A stretch of 17,701 nt of DNA from Baffinella frigidus (lineage: Eukaryota > Cryptophyceae > Cryptomonadales > Baffinellaceae), in contig MU646524.1 in assembly GCA_026770585.1 (NCBI GenBank), positions 449,921 to 467,621 of the forward strand. The letters run 5' to 3'. The number at the start of each line of letters is the position of its first letter. The first letter of the stretch is position 1. The translations under genes and the position numbers were made by a program. Positions 1 to 7,162 of this stretch are shown in pieces. Below the pieces are notes generated by a model, which did not search any database, was not told the origin of the DNA, and was given only the letters and a program-made list of their open reading frames with translations.

Positions 1-35
<35 letters not shown>

Positions 36-52
36 GAGGGAGAGAGAGAGAC
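1..52. repeat. (AG)n simple repeat
   Basis: The window opens with an uninterrupted AG dinucleotide run over about the first 32 bases. A short GGTGAGGG interruption and more AG units follow, to about 52. It is a purine-only microsatellite cut by the window edge, so its true length is unknown. Confidence 0.95.
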
Positions 53-134
53 AGGTTGTTGAGCCTCGTCTGACCAGAAACGCACAAAAAGGCGGCATTT
101 ATGTTATGAACCCATACGACGACCCAGTCTCCTG

Positions 135-215
135 CCACGCAAGATTATATGTCAGATGTAGGAGAACACGTCAGTTCTCACAGGATGTGTACCAACTTCT
201 CGAATTTTCGAATTG
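135..215 (+). repeat. Dispersed repeat shared with 6170-6225
   Basis: The stretch holds GCAAGATTAT, then TCAG, and later GTACCAACTTCTCG followed by a TTTCGA-type tract. The same words occur in the same order at about 6172-6225. I read it as a diverged dispersed repeat of unknown class. No coding signal is visible: the 132-residue frame crossing it (34-432) has no recognisable motif. Confidence 0.5.
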
Positions 216-321
216 TCTCTGGGGAGAATGTCCACTTATGAACTTTCCGGTCTCCTGCAGAGCGGGCCTTTCCCGAGGCGGGCCCTTCCCAGGACTCTAT
301 CCTCACATGTCAGGGGCAACC

Positions 322-394
322 CACTTAGCTGCGGGGCCTTTGGGAAACGAACCATCTAAACTATTTTGGCACACATCTTATCCATTACTATGGA
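322..394 (+). mobile_element. Partial element of the CACTTAGCAGC family
   Basis: It begins with CACTTAGCTGCGGGGCCTTT, close to the terminal repeat of the 137-bp elements at 674, 4581 and 15076. It continues with CATCTAAACTATTTTGGCAC and CTTATCCATTACTATGG, which match the interior of the 15076-15212 copy. The right terminal repeat is missing, so this is a truncated copy. Confidence 0.55.
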
Positions 395-408
395 TTCCAA
401 CCGGACGT

Positions 409-515
409 TTCCGAGGCGGGCCTGTTTCTTAAGGCTCGTACACTATCACTCAACTCAAGGCGTAAGGACCTATCTAGGACCTGTATGGAGAGTGATCAAG
501 CAGAAGAAGAAGGAA
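409..515 (+). repeat. Dispersed repeat, paralogue of 14935-15045
   Basis: It shares an ordered series of words with 14935-15045: CCGAGGCGGGC, TTAAGGCTC, ATCACTCAAC, AGGACCTAT/AGGGCCTAC, CCTGTAT and GAGAGTGAT. Similarity runs about 105 bp with small indels. Both copies lie near a CACTTAGCAGC-family element. No inverted repeat is visible at the ends, so the class is unknown. Confidence 0.6.
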
Positions 516-673
516 AAGCACAAGAGCTGGGTCGCCATTCATTCCCCGATGAGACCCCTTCTCAGTATGGGGATGGCACACGGGTCTAGCAAAACGGCGG
601 ACCCCCTCAAATGACTTCAGAAATGACCACGCCAGACTGCTGGAGGGGGTGGATCGCTTTGAAGCCGTCTTGC
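516..673. other. No gene or repeat recognised
   Basis: The sequence between the dispersed repeat and the first complete inverted-repeat element shows no motif that I recognise. The short open frame at 366-614 has no coding-like codon pattern. Confidence 0.5.
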
Positions 674-810
674 CAGTTAGCAGCGACCGAGGACTTTTTC
701 ACTTTGAATTCAAGGTGAAATTCCGGTTAGGTTCCAGGGCGATGGACAAGATTCTAGTACAAATCGTTTACATGGACTGTATCCGTGAATCACCCGGTGG
801 CTGCTGAGTG
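674..810. mobile_element. MITE-like element, CACTTAGCAGC family, copy 1 (137 bp)
   Basis: The left end reads CAGTTAGCAGCGACCGAGG. The right end, reverse-complemented, reads CACTCAGCAGCCACCGGG, giving imperfect terminal inverted repeats of roughly 20 bp. The interior, including TTCAAGGTGAAA and GTACAAATCGTTTA, matches the reverse strand of 15076-15212. Copies at 674, 4581 and 15076 are all 137 bp by my boundaries, which argues for one family. There is no open frame, so it is non-autonomous. No clear target-site duplication was seen. Confidence 0.8.
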
Positions 811-871
811 AAAGACGGTGCTGGCCACAGCGCCCAGGGACGAATCGACTTTTGGCGAAAAAAATCCAGGA

Positions 872-1009
872 CCTCACGGTGGGCTACGAACCTTTCATCA
901 AAAGTAAACTTGCCTTGAGGCAATTGAAATTGAGAATTTTCAGGTGCAGTTTGGTCACGCAACACCCTGAAATCCAGCCCCAACGAAACCTTCGTAGCCC
1001 GTTGTGTGG
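872..1009. mobile_element. MITE-like element, CCACACGGTGGGCTACGAAGG family, copy 1
   Basis: The left end is CCTCACGGTGGGCTACGAAC. The right end is CCTTCGTAGCCCGTTGTGTGG, its imperfect inverted repeat. The interior CTTTCATCAAAAGT, CTTGCCTTGAGGCAATT and TTTGGTCACG is shared with 3079-3226, 5936-6027 and 16678-16828. It lies 61 bp after the 674-810 element; the two families are also near neighbours near 15.1-15.6 kb and 16.4-16.8 kb. Confidence 0.8.
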
Positions 1010-1230
1010 CTCTGGCGTGGGATCATCTGTAAGGATCGCCCATCAACGCCACGGACGCGTCCTGCTACACCAGGGATGCGACACCAACTAACTCCAAAAT
1101 TGACAGATTTGTACCACACACCCAGCATGTCAACTTGAGAATAGTCAGCCAACTCGACTGAGGCAGAGCTAGGAAATGAGGAAAAAACCTGTACGAGGAG
1201 GAGGAGGCCCCCTAACACCTGAAAACTAAG

Positions 1231-1290
1231 GTGGTCGAGAAGCCGTTTCTGAGGATCGAGTTGGAGATGGACGCATTGCAACGCCCCTGG
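1231..1290 (+). repeat. Direct repeat unit A (GTGGTCGAGAAGCCGTTTC)
   Basis: GTGGTCGAGAAGCCGTTTC, then GATCGAG, GGAGAT and GACGCATT, recur at 1528-1583 with a few substitutions. In both places the unit lies downstream of a MITE end (at 1009 and 1488) followed by CTGGCGTGGG. The arrangement suggests an old segmental duplication of MITE end plus flank, with later divergence. Confidence 0.65.
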
Positions 1291-1361
1291 CGTCCTGCCC
1301 CCTCGACGCGGTCTGCACTGCCTCCCCCAACAACGCTCCTGGCGTCCTAATAAACTAGGGA

Positions 1362-1488
1362 TGCGACACCAGGCATCCATAGGTCCCTACCGTAGGCAAT
1401 ACCGTAGAGAGATGGGGGAGTTCCACGGATAAGGTAACGGAAACTCGGGATCTCAGCGCCCGAAGATCCCTTCGTAGCCCGGTGTGTA
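1362..1488 (-). mobile_element. Core-bearing element of the CCACACGGTGGGCTACGAAGG family
   Basis: The left end is CGACACCAGGC. The right end is CCCTTCGTAGCCCGGTGTGT. The middle CACGGATAAGGTAACGGAAA matches the reverse strand of the element at 9562-9722, so the two lie in opposite orientation. It carries the CCTACCGTAGG palindrome typical of the core shared by several families in this window. No open frame is convincing. Confidence 0.65.
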
Positions 1489-1527
1489 TCCTGGCGTGGG
1501 TGCACCTGGACAAGCAGGAGGCGGGCG

Positions 1528-1583
1528 GTGGTCGAGAAGCCGTTTCGAAGAATCGAGGTGGAGATAGACGCATTTCGCGCGGG
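1528..1583 (+). repeat. Direct repeat unit B (GTGGTCGAGAAGCCGTTTC)
   Basis: Second copy of the unit at 1231-1290, diverged mainly at GAAGAATCGAGGTGGAGATA. Its upstream flank also resembles that of unit A. No coding frame is conserved between the two copies. Confidence 0.65.
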
Positions 1584-1833
1584 GTTGGAGGATAGGTCGA
1601 ATAGCATTGCGTTCTCGTTGCCCTGCTCTCCAAGAGGCCCACGTCAGATACGGCGTGCGATAGTGACACCCGCCACGGGACTGGAGGATTGGCCGAACAA
1701 CGTGGGGTTTGATGAGAGGTCCAAGAGCTCTGAATTCGTGCCTACCTCTTCAACCTGAGAGCTTCACATTCTCGGTGCCCTGCACCCCGCTCCCGTCAGT
1801 CCGCGGACACAGCAGTCCTAGCTCTGTCTCAGT

Positions 1834-1860
1834 CTGGTCTCACCAATTTGGTGAGACCAG
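1834..1860. repeat. Perfect short palindrome
   Basis: Two 13-base arms, CTGGTCTCACCAA and its exact reverse complement, flank a single T. The whole 27-base sequence could form a near-loopless cruciform. It follows a CCTAGCTCTGTCTCAG stretch resembling the arm ends of the foldback at 8442-8595. It may be the centre of a decayed foldback; no binding protein can be named. Confidence 0.85.
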
Positions 1861-2029
1861 GCTCTTCCCCGCTCGAAAGGTGACAGATCGCCAGCGCAAG
1901 ATGGACACTCTCGTGCAGGGCCGCGGCGCCCGACTTCCCCTTGATCGCAGGGTTTGCTGGTACCCTTGGTCACGTCCTGGTTCCCGGGCGCTTGCTGCTC
2001 GGCCCCGGGTGCTGCTTTCGAAGGGGGAA

Positions 2030-2150
2030 GGGGGGGGGGGGGGGGGAGCAGAAAGCGGCGGGGGGGGGCAAGTTGGCCACATTCAAAATTGAATTTAAAT
2101 TGAACAAAATTGAATTAAATTCAAAATGAAATTAAAATCTACATTGAAGT
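2030..2150. repeat. Poly-G run followed by an AT-rich simple tract
   Basis: A run of about 17 G is followed by a second G tract (near 2060-2068). About 60 bases built from AAATTGAATT-like words come next (about 2084-2146). The abrupt switch from G-only to AT-rich words is low-complexity sequence with no sign of a gene. Confidence 0.8.
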
Positions 2151-2714
2151 CCAAAGGTCACCCTACAAAAGTGGTGGGCACTTGGCAAAAGTGGTGGGTG
2201 GGAGCAGACCCGGATAGGCTGGAGGAAGAAGACGGGGTAGAGCGCGTGGTCCGTGCGGTTGAGGGGGATGAAGGCGTTGGAAACGGAACATTGCCCATCC
2301 CACACGGGGTCACACGCGCGGTGCCGCGGTGATACCTGCGACCATCAATCCGTGTGAGATGCGCCGTGTGTGAGATGCGTGTGAGATGAACCCGGTGTGA
2401 GAAAAGTGTGCCGCGGTGATACCTGCCAGGGTTGAGGATACAGGGTTTAGGCTTCACGGTTGGTGTTGCGAGGAACAACCACCCCAGAGCCTACTGCAAG
2501 CACTGCAGAGCGTACGATCGCGTTCAGTTTTATCCGCCTCCCGTGTGCTCAAATGTTGGCAATCGCCACGCCACGCGCCAGTGATGGCCTGGCAAGACGA
2601 GGTGATGACTGAGGAAACCCAGCATGCGCGGGCTACCGTCACCCCACCACCACCCCGGGGTGGGCCTACGCGCCACACCTGCCACAATCAATCCCAACAA
2701 TTTCATTGGGAAAC
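2151..2714. other. No recognisable gene; small direct repeats
   Basis: CAAAAGTGGTGGG occurs twice near 2166 and 2185. An exact 19-base direct repeat, GTGCCGCGGTGATACCTGC, lies at 2321-2339 and 2408-2426. Between these copies the word GTGTGAGATG is repeated. Open frames on both strands (such as 2158-2478 minus and 2416-2775 plus) show no domain or codon bias. Confidence 0.55.
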
Positions 2715-2863
2715 CCACGGAAAGTTCGGTAGTTTCCCTACAGATTTAGGTAGACCTACCTACCGTAGGCCGTAGGGCTCCTGGGACCAAAATGTCCTGG
2801 GACTTTGGCCTACGGTAGGAGGTCCTAGGCAATGCCGTAGGAGAAACTACCGAACTTCCGTGG
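2715..2863. mobile_element. Foldback element with CCACGGAAAGTTCGGTAG arms
   Basis: The left arm, from CCACGGAAAGTTCGGTAGTT, pairs with the right arm GAAACTACCGAACTTCCGTGG over about 26 bp with one indel. The centre is itself palindromic: CCTACCGTAGG, then GGGACC, then GGCCTACGGTAGG and GGTCCTAGG. The transcript could fold almost end to end. The core matches that of the 13.3-14.9 kb foldback family although the ends differ. Confidence 0.85.
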
Positions 2864-3078
2864 ATTTTACGACTAAATTTGACTTGGCCGAGAGTGCGAT
2901 GCAGCCACCGGGTTGACCAGCAGGCGCTACCGGCACCCAACCATCGCCCCGAGGTGGCGTGCATACCCCATGCACGCCACGTGACTCCTCATGGGCCTAC
3001 GCGCCTCGTGACTCCTCGCAAGAGACATCAGCTGACGAGGCACCCCTTCGCTCTCAAGAGCCATCTGCAACGTGCTTT

Positions 3079-3226
3079 CCACACGGTGGACTACGAACCT
3101 TTCATCAAAAGTCAACTTGCCTATAGACAATTAACTTTAAGGATTTTTCAATGCAAATTATGGGGTTCCATCTCAGGTCCACCCTAAAATGAAGCCCCAA
3201 CGAAGGCTTGGTAGCCCACCGTGTGA
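3079..3226. mobile_element. MITE-like element, CCACACGGTGGGCTACGAAGG family, copy 2
   Basis: The left end is CCACACGGTGGACTACGAAC. The right end is GCTTGGTAGCCCACCGTGTG. The inverted similarity runs outward a few bases (GCTTTC / GAAAGGC). The interior CTTTCATCAAAAGTCAACTT and AATTAACTTTAAGG match the copies at 872, 5936 and 16678. A 102-residue frame runs through it but is not coding-like. Confidence 0.85.
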
Positions 3227-3318
3227 AAGGCTTGCAACAAAGCCACCCCCTTCATTCCACGGGATCCAGAGAGTCCCGTGTGGGGGGGGGGGATGCCACA
3301 TCTCATATCGAAACACTT

Positions 3319-3425
3319 ACAATTTATGAACTTGGTTCAATGAAATTACTACGCATAATGATATTTACTAGTAATTTTAAAGCAAACGTAAAGTAATTTT
3401 GATTGAACCCAAGTTTATAAATTAC
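3319..3425. repeat. AT-rich inverted repeat
   Basis: AATTTATGAACTTGGTTCAA followed by GAAATTACT is matched, in reverse complement and with a few mismatches, by AGTAATTTTGATTGAACCC and AAGTTTATAAATTACG. The centre contains TTTACTAGTAA, resembling the TACTAGTA centre of hairpins at 5397-5458 and 14161-14236. It is probably a foldback-type element, more AT-rich than its surroundings. Confidence 0.75.
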
Positions 3426-3509
3426 GAGTTTTGCCATGTGAGAACCTTGGAGCAAGGTCCTGGGTGTCTGCTGACTGGGCAGCGACGCGACCACTGTGGA
3501 GAATCTTTA

Positions 3510-3590
3510 CCACACAGCGGGCCACGAAGAGATTTTCGGCATTTCGGGCCGACTGCCCAACTCCTTTCCAGGGAGTTGAGTGGTGTGTTC
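3510..3590. mobile_element. Truncated element of the CCACACGGTGGGCTACGAAGG family
   Basis: The left end is CCACACAGCGGGCCACGAAG followed by GATTTTCGGCATTTCGGGCC, close to the left side of the element at 9562 (AATTTTCGGCCCAAATCGGG). The right end is uncertain; GAGTGGTGTGTT near 3577-3589 may be its remains. The interior CAACTCC...GGAGTTG forms a small hairpin. Confidence 0.5.
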
Positions 3591-3718
3591 TTCAAGGTTC
3601 AGGGTTTATGAAGGGAGTTTTGAGGGTTGAGGGTTGAGGAGAGTTGAGGGCTCTCACATCCCACGGCCCGCCTGTCCCCTCCGCTGGTCGGTAACTCCCC
3701 CCCTGCAAACAGGTTGCA

Positions 3719-3788
3719 TTTTTAGGGTTTAGGGTTTAGGTTTCAGGGTTTAGGGTTTCGGGTCTAGGGTTTAGGGTTTAGGGTTTAG
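3719..3788 (+). repeat. Telomere-like TTTAGGG block
   Basis: About ten units of TTTAGGG and close variants (TTTCAGGG, TTTCGGG, TCTAGGG), with the G-rich strand on +. It is an interstitial telomere-type block, shorter than those at 7.2-8.3 kb and 15.7-17.7 kb. Confidence 0.95.
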
Positions 3789-3830
3789 CAACCCGACATG
3801 ACCACACCGTGCTCGTCAACGACATGGGAA

Positions 3831-3975
3831 GGAGCATTTTCGAAACACGGGAACCTTAGGAGCAAGACCCTGGTAAAAAGACTCTAGACGCAATGCCCTA
3901 GGCGCAAGACCCTAAGAGAGACCCTAGGCGCAAGACCCTAGGGGCAAGACCCACCGGCACCACCGAAAAGACGCA
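3831..3975 (+). repeat. Minisatellite segment A (CAAGACCCTAGG units)
   Basis: A leader GGAGCATTTTCGAAACACGG and GGAGCAAGACCCT is followed by short units of about 13-15 bp around GCAAGACCCTAGGC, ending at CACCGAAAAGACGC. The whole segment recurs at 4231-4442 with the same leader and the same closing ACCGAAAAGACGC. It is a duplicated minisatellite-bearing segment. Confidence 0.8.
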
Positions 3976-4230
3976 CAGGGGGAAAGGCGAGGTTTATTAA
4001 GTTGACATACACGACCGCGGTGTGGAGCCAGGGGGACAGGAGGGACGAGACCAGAGGGCTTTAGTGGCTATACGTCTCGAGGTAGTGAACTCACAGTAAA
4101 ATCAGTGAATTCATGCCAAAATGAGGCCTGGTCAAATGGCCGAGCCGAATAGCCACTAGCATCCCGTATCGACCCCGGAGGGTGGGTACAGCCATCACCT
4201 CGTTCACGACCTTTGTTTGCTACTTGGGCA
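3976..4230. other. Spacer between minisatellite segments, with a small inverted repeat
   Basis: TTAGTGGCTATACG near 4062 and GAATAGCCACTAGC near 4147 are imperfect inverted repeats about 75 bases apart. AGTAAAATCAGTGAATTCATG and similar words lie between them. No open frame or known motif is visible. Confidence 0.4.
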
Positions 4231-4442
4231 GGAGCGTTTTCGAATCACGGGAACCCTTGGAGCAAGACGCTAGGAACACGAGCCTAGACACACGACCTTA
4301 GGAACAGGACCCTACACTCAAGACCGTAGACGCAAGACCCTAGACGCAAGACCCTAGGTCCAAGACCCTAGGCACACGACCCTGGGAGATAATCTAGGCA
4401 CACGGCCCTAGGCACACGACGATTGAGCACTACCGAAAAGAC
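4231..4442 (+). repeat. Minisatellite segment B (CAAGACCCTAGG units, expanded)
   Basis: The segment repeats the layout of 3831-3975: the leader GGAGCGTTTTCGAATCACGG, then a longer series of 13-15 bp units (ACGCAAGACCCTAG, CACACGACCCTAGG and variants), closing with CTACCGAAAAGACGCG. It is about 65 bp longer than segment A, consistent with unit expansion after duplication. Confidence 0.8.
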
Positions 4443-4580
4443 GCGTTCGCTACAGGCACCCAGCACACACCATCCAGTGCAAAGCGAGTCATGACCCATT
4501 GTGTCTTAATTTGACCATTGTAGGGGTTCGGGATAATTTGACAATTCCAGGGTTCAACTTCTGGAGGGTGCAGGCGGCGC

Positions 4581-4717
4581 CACTTAGCAGCGGCCGAGTT
4601 CCTTCCCCCCCGGATATCCGGGGGAAATGCGGTTAGAACCCAACGTAAATGGACCAGATTTTAGTAAAAATCGTTTAGACGGACTGTATCCGTGAAGCCC
4701 CCGGTGGCTGCTGAGTG
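4581..4717. mobile_element. MITE-like element, CACTTAGCAGC family, copy 2 (137 bp)
   Basis: The ends are CACTTAGCAGCGGCCGAG and, reverse-complemented, CACTCAGCAGCCACCGGGGG. The interior TAAAAATCGTTTA and GGACTGTATCCGTGAA match the 674 copy. Unlike that copy, it carries a perfect 18-base palindrome, CCCCCGGATATCCGGGGG at 4607-4624, also seen with one change in the 16374 copy. This defines a subfamily. Confidence 0.85.
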
Positions 4718-4827
4718 GTTTGGCGGGCGGGGACAAACCCCGAAAATCCCGCGGAGATTGTCGCTGGGGCGTCCACTGTCGCCGGCGCCCGGCCCGATGG
4801 GCTTCCCGATCACGGCGCTGCGCAGGA

Positions 4828-5090
4828 CACGACCAGAGGAATTAGTACCAGGAACCGGACACGACCGGAAAAATCAGTACCAGGCACCGGGCACGACCGG
4901 AGAAATCAGTACCAGGAATCGGACACGGCCGGAGGAATGAGTACCAGGAACCGGATACGACCCAATAAATGAGTACCAGGAACCGGACACGACCCAATAA
5001 ATGAGTACCAGGCACTGGACACAACTCAATAAATGAGTACCAGACACCGGACGCGACCGCCTGAATGAGTACCAGGCACCGGACACGACA
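4828..5090 (+). repeat. 32-bp tandem repeat array, 8 full units
   Basis: Eight consecutive units start at 4828, 4860, 4892, 4924, 4956, 4988, 5020 and 5052, each exactly 32 bp. A ninth partial unit starts at 5084. The unit reads like CACGACCGGAGGAATGAGTA plus CCAGGAACCGGA. Units differ by substitutions only, with no indels. Open frames on both strands here (such as 4842-5171 minus) are by-products: a 32-bp unit shifts frame at every repeat. Confidence 0.97.
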
Positions 5091-5129
5091 ACCGAAAAAA
5101 AGACCAGGCGCAGGATGGACCTGCGCAAA

Positions 5130-5396
5130 CGGTCCTGGATAAAATGGCTCAAATGCCCGGATGAAGGGCATGACCTGAGCTCAGGCAACTTAAGAAACGG
5201 TGCAGTAACTTAAGGTACAGGCAAGACCTGAGCTGGCCATCAGCCTGAAGCTCCTGGTTGATCTCAATTTCTACACCAACGCTTTACCATTGCTAGTATC
5301 CACACCAGGTCAGAAGTCGATATTTCAGTTTTACTACACGGTCTTCAAGTAAAGTTGGCTCGAGCATTTCGCGGTCGGCGGTCCAGAATCTTGCAA
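5130..5396. repeat. Dispersed-repeat mosaic, left part
   Basis: It holds an isolated unit of the array at 5511-5625 (AAAATGGCTCAAATGCCCGG). It also holds GACCTGAGCTGGCCATCAGC with CTGAAGCTC, and GCTCGAGCATTTCGCGGTCG near 5357. Those words recur together at 5630-5673 and 5802-5843. A degenerate hairpin-family fragment (CAATTTCTACACCAACGC) starts near 5265. No gene is visible. Confidence 0.65.
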
Positions 5397-5458
5397 CGAA
5401 AATTACCACACAAACGCTTTACTATTACTAGTATGACCCACTCGTGTAGTAATTTTCG
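5397..5458. mobile_element. Small hairpin element, TTACTACAC family, copy 1 (62 bp)
   Basis: CGAAAATTACCACAC on the left pairs with GTGTAGTAATTTTCG on the right with one mismatch. The centre is GCTTTACTATTACTAGTATG. The same centre and similar arms occur at 14161-14236, so this is a repeated mobile-like unit and not a chance hairpin. Confidence 0.8.
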
Positions 5459-5510
5459 ATGCCATATTCTAAAAGAAAAATACGTTTCCCCGGATGAACC
5501 GAAAGTCAGA

Positions 5511-5625
5511 AAAATGGCTCAAATCCCCGACCAAATGGCTCAAATTTCCTTGATAAAATGGCTCGAATTCCCGATCAAACGGCTCAAATTTCCTCGACAA
5601 AATGGCACAAATTCCCGGATGGACG
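5511..5625 (+). repeat. 21/23-bp alternating tandem repeat (44-bp dimer)
   Basis: Five units of the type AAAATGGCTCAAATTCCCGA start the word ATGGCT (or ACGGCT) at 5514, 5535, 5558, 5579 and 5602. The spacing alternates 21, 23, 21, 23, so the real period is a 44-bp dimer. A lone relative sits near 5140. The resulting short open frames on both strands look like translated repeat. Confidence 0.85.
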
Positions 5626-5895
5626 GGCAAGACCTTAACTGGCGACCAGCCTGAAGTTCGAGCATTTCGCGGTCGAAAAAATCGATGATGATGAAAGAAA
5701 AGGTCAGGCCCCGCATGCCGGCACGCCCGGCCGCCTTCCACCTAATATACGTATACGCCCGACCGCCTGCCACCTAATATACGAATACGGACGGGAAGCA
5801 CCTGAGCTGGCGATCAGCCTGAAGCTCGAGCATTTCGCGGTCGGAAGGGTCCGTGATGATGGGCACCCAGGTTAGGCCCCGCATGCCATTCGCGA
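5626..5895. repeat. Dispersed-repeat mosaic, right part
   Basis: The unit GACC(T/TG)AGCTGGCGATCAGC, CTGAAGCTCGAGCATTTCGC, GGTCG, then GATGATG and CAGGCCCCGCATGCC occurs twice, from about 5630 and about 5802. Between them CGCCCGRCCGCCTKCCACCT and AATATACG are repeated. This is duplicated non-coding sequence. Confidence 0.7.
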
Positions 5896-6084
5896 GATCG
5901 ATGACCGTCTGCAGAGGTTATGAGCCTTCAGGATACCACACAGTGGACTACGGACCCATCAAAAGTCAACTCACCCTGCGGGCAGTCAACTTTAAGGTTT
6001 TTTTGATGCGAATTTGGTCACGTCAGGCCCCGCATGCCGTCTCCGAGATCGAAGTGTCGGGTAGTTGAATGTGCGTGTACCAGC
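5896..6084 (+). repeat. ~220-bp tandem duplication, unit 1 (with MITE insertion)
   Basis: TCGATGACCGTCTG, AGGTTATGAGCCTTCAG and, at the far end, TGTCGG, AATGTGCGTGTACCAGCA recur in the same order at 6118-6304, about 220 bp away. The middle of this copy is occupied by a MITE fragment (5936-6027), which the second copy lacks. Confidence 0.75.
5936..6027. mobile_element. Partial element of the CCACACGGTGGGCTACGAAGG family, copy 3
   Basis: The left terminal repeat CCACACAGTGGACTACGGAC is followed by CATCAAAAGTCAACTCACCC, AGTCAACTTTAAGG and TTTGGTCACGT, matching the copies at 872, 3079 and 16678. The right terminal repeat is absent, so this copy is broken. It sits inside the first unit of the 220-bp duplication. 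Confidence 0.75.
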
Positions 6085-6117
6085 ACTGCAACACCACACA
6101 GACTGCGATCACCGCCA

Positions 6118-6304
6118 GGTCGATGACCGTCTGAAAAGGTTACGAGCCTTCAGTAGAGGTTATGAGCCTTGCAAGATTATTTCTCAGACCTGAGAAAACC
6201 GTACCAACTTCTCGTTGTTTCGATTTTTTTGACTTTTTGTTTGCCAAGTCGATCACCGTATGCTCGGTCGAAATGTCGGTTATTTAAATGTGCGTGTACC
6301 AGCA
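6118..6304 (+). repeat. ~220-bp tandem duplication, unit 2
   Basis: This is the second copy of 5896-6084. It contains an extra internal repeat of AGAGGTTATGAGCCTT and a stretch (about 6172-6225) shared with 135-215. The closing words TGTCGGTTATTTAAATGTGC and GTGTACCAGCA match unit 1. Confidence 0.75.
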
Positions 6305-6378
6305 TAATGGATGGAGGCGTTGGAGACGAATGATTGCTGGGTTACTTATGTTGGAGACGAAAATCTATTAATTAAATC

Positions 6379-6615
6379 GCCCACAAAGTATGTTGCAGAC
6401 GCACGGCGGGCGCTTGCAGCCGCCGAGGAGCACATGCGCTAGAGCGGTGTGCTGAGAAGTTGGCCACCCGGGAAATGGCAAAATCAGAAACTGGAGCCGT
6501 TCGTGTTAACTTTTGAGAAATTTAGTACCAGAAATTTCTCAAAAGCTGGATATAAACGGCTTCAAGTTTTTCAATTCCCCGTTTTCCGGTGGCCAACTTC
6601 TCTGCACAGCGCTCT
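6379..6615 (+). repeat. 237-bp tandem duplication, unit 1
   Basis: A lead segment with ATGTTGCAGACGCACGGCGG and GCGCTTGCAGCCG is followed by a long inverted-repeat element. The same lead plus element occurs again at 6616-6836. The two lead segments start 237 bp apart. Confidence 0.85.
6441..6615. mobile_element. Inverted-repeat element, AGAGCGGTGTGCTGAGAAG family, copy A (175 bp)
   Basis: AGAGCGGTGTGCTGAGAAG and TTGGCCACCCGGGAAA on the left pair with TTTTCCGGTGGCCAACTTCT and CTGCACAGCGCTCT on the right. That gives arms of about 38 bp. A second nested inverted repeat, GAGAAATTTAGTACCAGAAA plus TTTCTC, lies in the middle. The open frames across it (6449-6904) arise because both halves avoid stops and have no recognisable domain. 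Confidence 0.88.
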
Positions 6616-6836
6616 GCCCCAAAAATTATGTTGCAGACGAACGGCGGGCGCTTGCAGCCGCACAGAGCACTGTGCAGAGAACTTGGCCACCGGAAAATGG
6701 GATATTGGGAAATTGGAGCCGTTGATGTTCACTTTCGAGAAATTCAGTACCAGAAATTTCTCAAAGAGGGATATAAACGGATCCATTTTTTTCGATTTCC
6801 CATTCTCCGGTAGCCAAGTCCTCTGCGCAGCGCTCT
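6616..6836 (+). repeat. 237-bp tandem duplication, unit 2
   Basis: It repeats the lead ATGTTGCAGACGAACGGCGG and GCGCTTGCAGCCG and then the inverted-repeat element. It is slightly shorter and diverged by scattered substitutions. Confidence 0.85.
6664..6836. mobile_element. Inverted-repeat element, AGAGCGGTGTGCTGAGAAG family, copy B (173 bp)
   Basis: Arms AGAGCACTGTGCAGAGAAC / TCCTCTGCGCAGCGCTCT and GGCCACCGGAAAATGGGA / TCCCATTCTCCGGTAGCC pair over nearly 40 bp. The nested GAGAAATTCAGTACCAGAAA hairpin is conserved. Substitutions are spread over both arms rather than confined to the loop. Confidence 0.88.
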
Positions 6837-6894
6837 ATCAGGCTCTGATCGCGAGAGAACGGATAGCAGGGCGTCACTTGCTTGCAAACGAGAG

Positions 6895-7162
6895 GGGGGG
6901 GTGAGTTGATGGTGTGTGCTGAGTTTATGGTGAGTGTGTGGTGAGTTTATGGTGAGTTTGTGGTGAGTTTATGGTGAGTTGATAATAATTGTACTGTGAC
7001 ACGGTTCATAATAATATGAAAGTAATGTGAAAATAAGAATAATAATAACAATAATAATGTCAGGGTTTTTATAGAGGGGGCTCAAAGGCTCAAAACCTGT
7101 GTGAAAATGGAGAACTGTTTTCTGGTGGCCTCCGAGCGCCAGTGGGACCGCAGGGAAAGCCT
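6895..7162. repeat. GTGAGTTTATG repeats and AT-rich tract before the telomere-like block
   Basis: GTGAGTTTATG / GTGAGTTTGTG units repeat at about 6900-6985. They are followed by an AATAATAATAA-rich stretch (about 6983-7060) and then unique sequence with GGCTCAAAGGCTCAAAACC. No gene is visible. Confidence 0.75.

Noticed and set aside
955-1669. Overlapping minus-strand frames of 86-141 residues
   Set aside because: They are composed of MITE sequence and the 1231/1528 direct repeat. The similar peptides arise from duplicated DNA and lie in different frames.
4828-5090. CRISPR-like appearance of regularly spaced repeats
   Set aside because: Units follow each other directly with no unique spacers, and the sequence is eukaryotic. 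It is a 32-bp tandem array.
4842-5188. Two minus-strand frames of over 100 residues with repeated SGSWYSF-like words
   Set aside because: They are the translation of the 32-bp array, which has no stop in these frames. The unit length is not a multiple of three, so each repeat falls in another frame.
6449-6904. 151-residue plus-strand frame
   Set aside because: It spans the duplicated inverted-repeat elements and repeats itself with them. Composition and lack of any motif point to chance openness.
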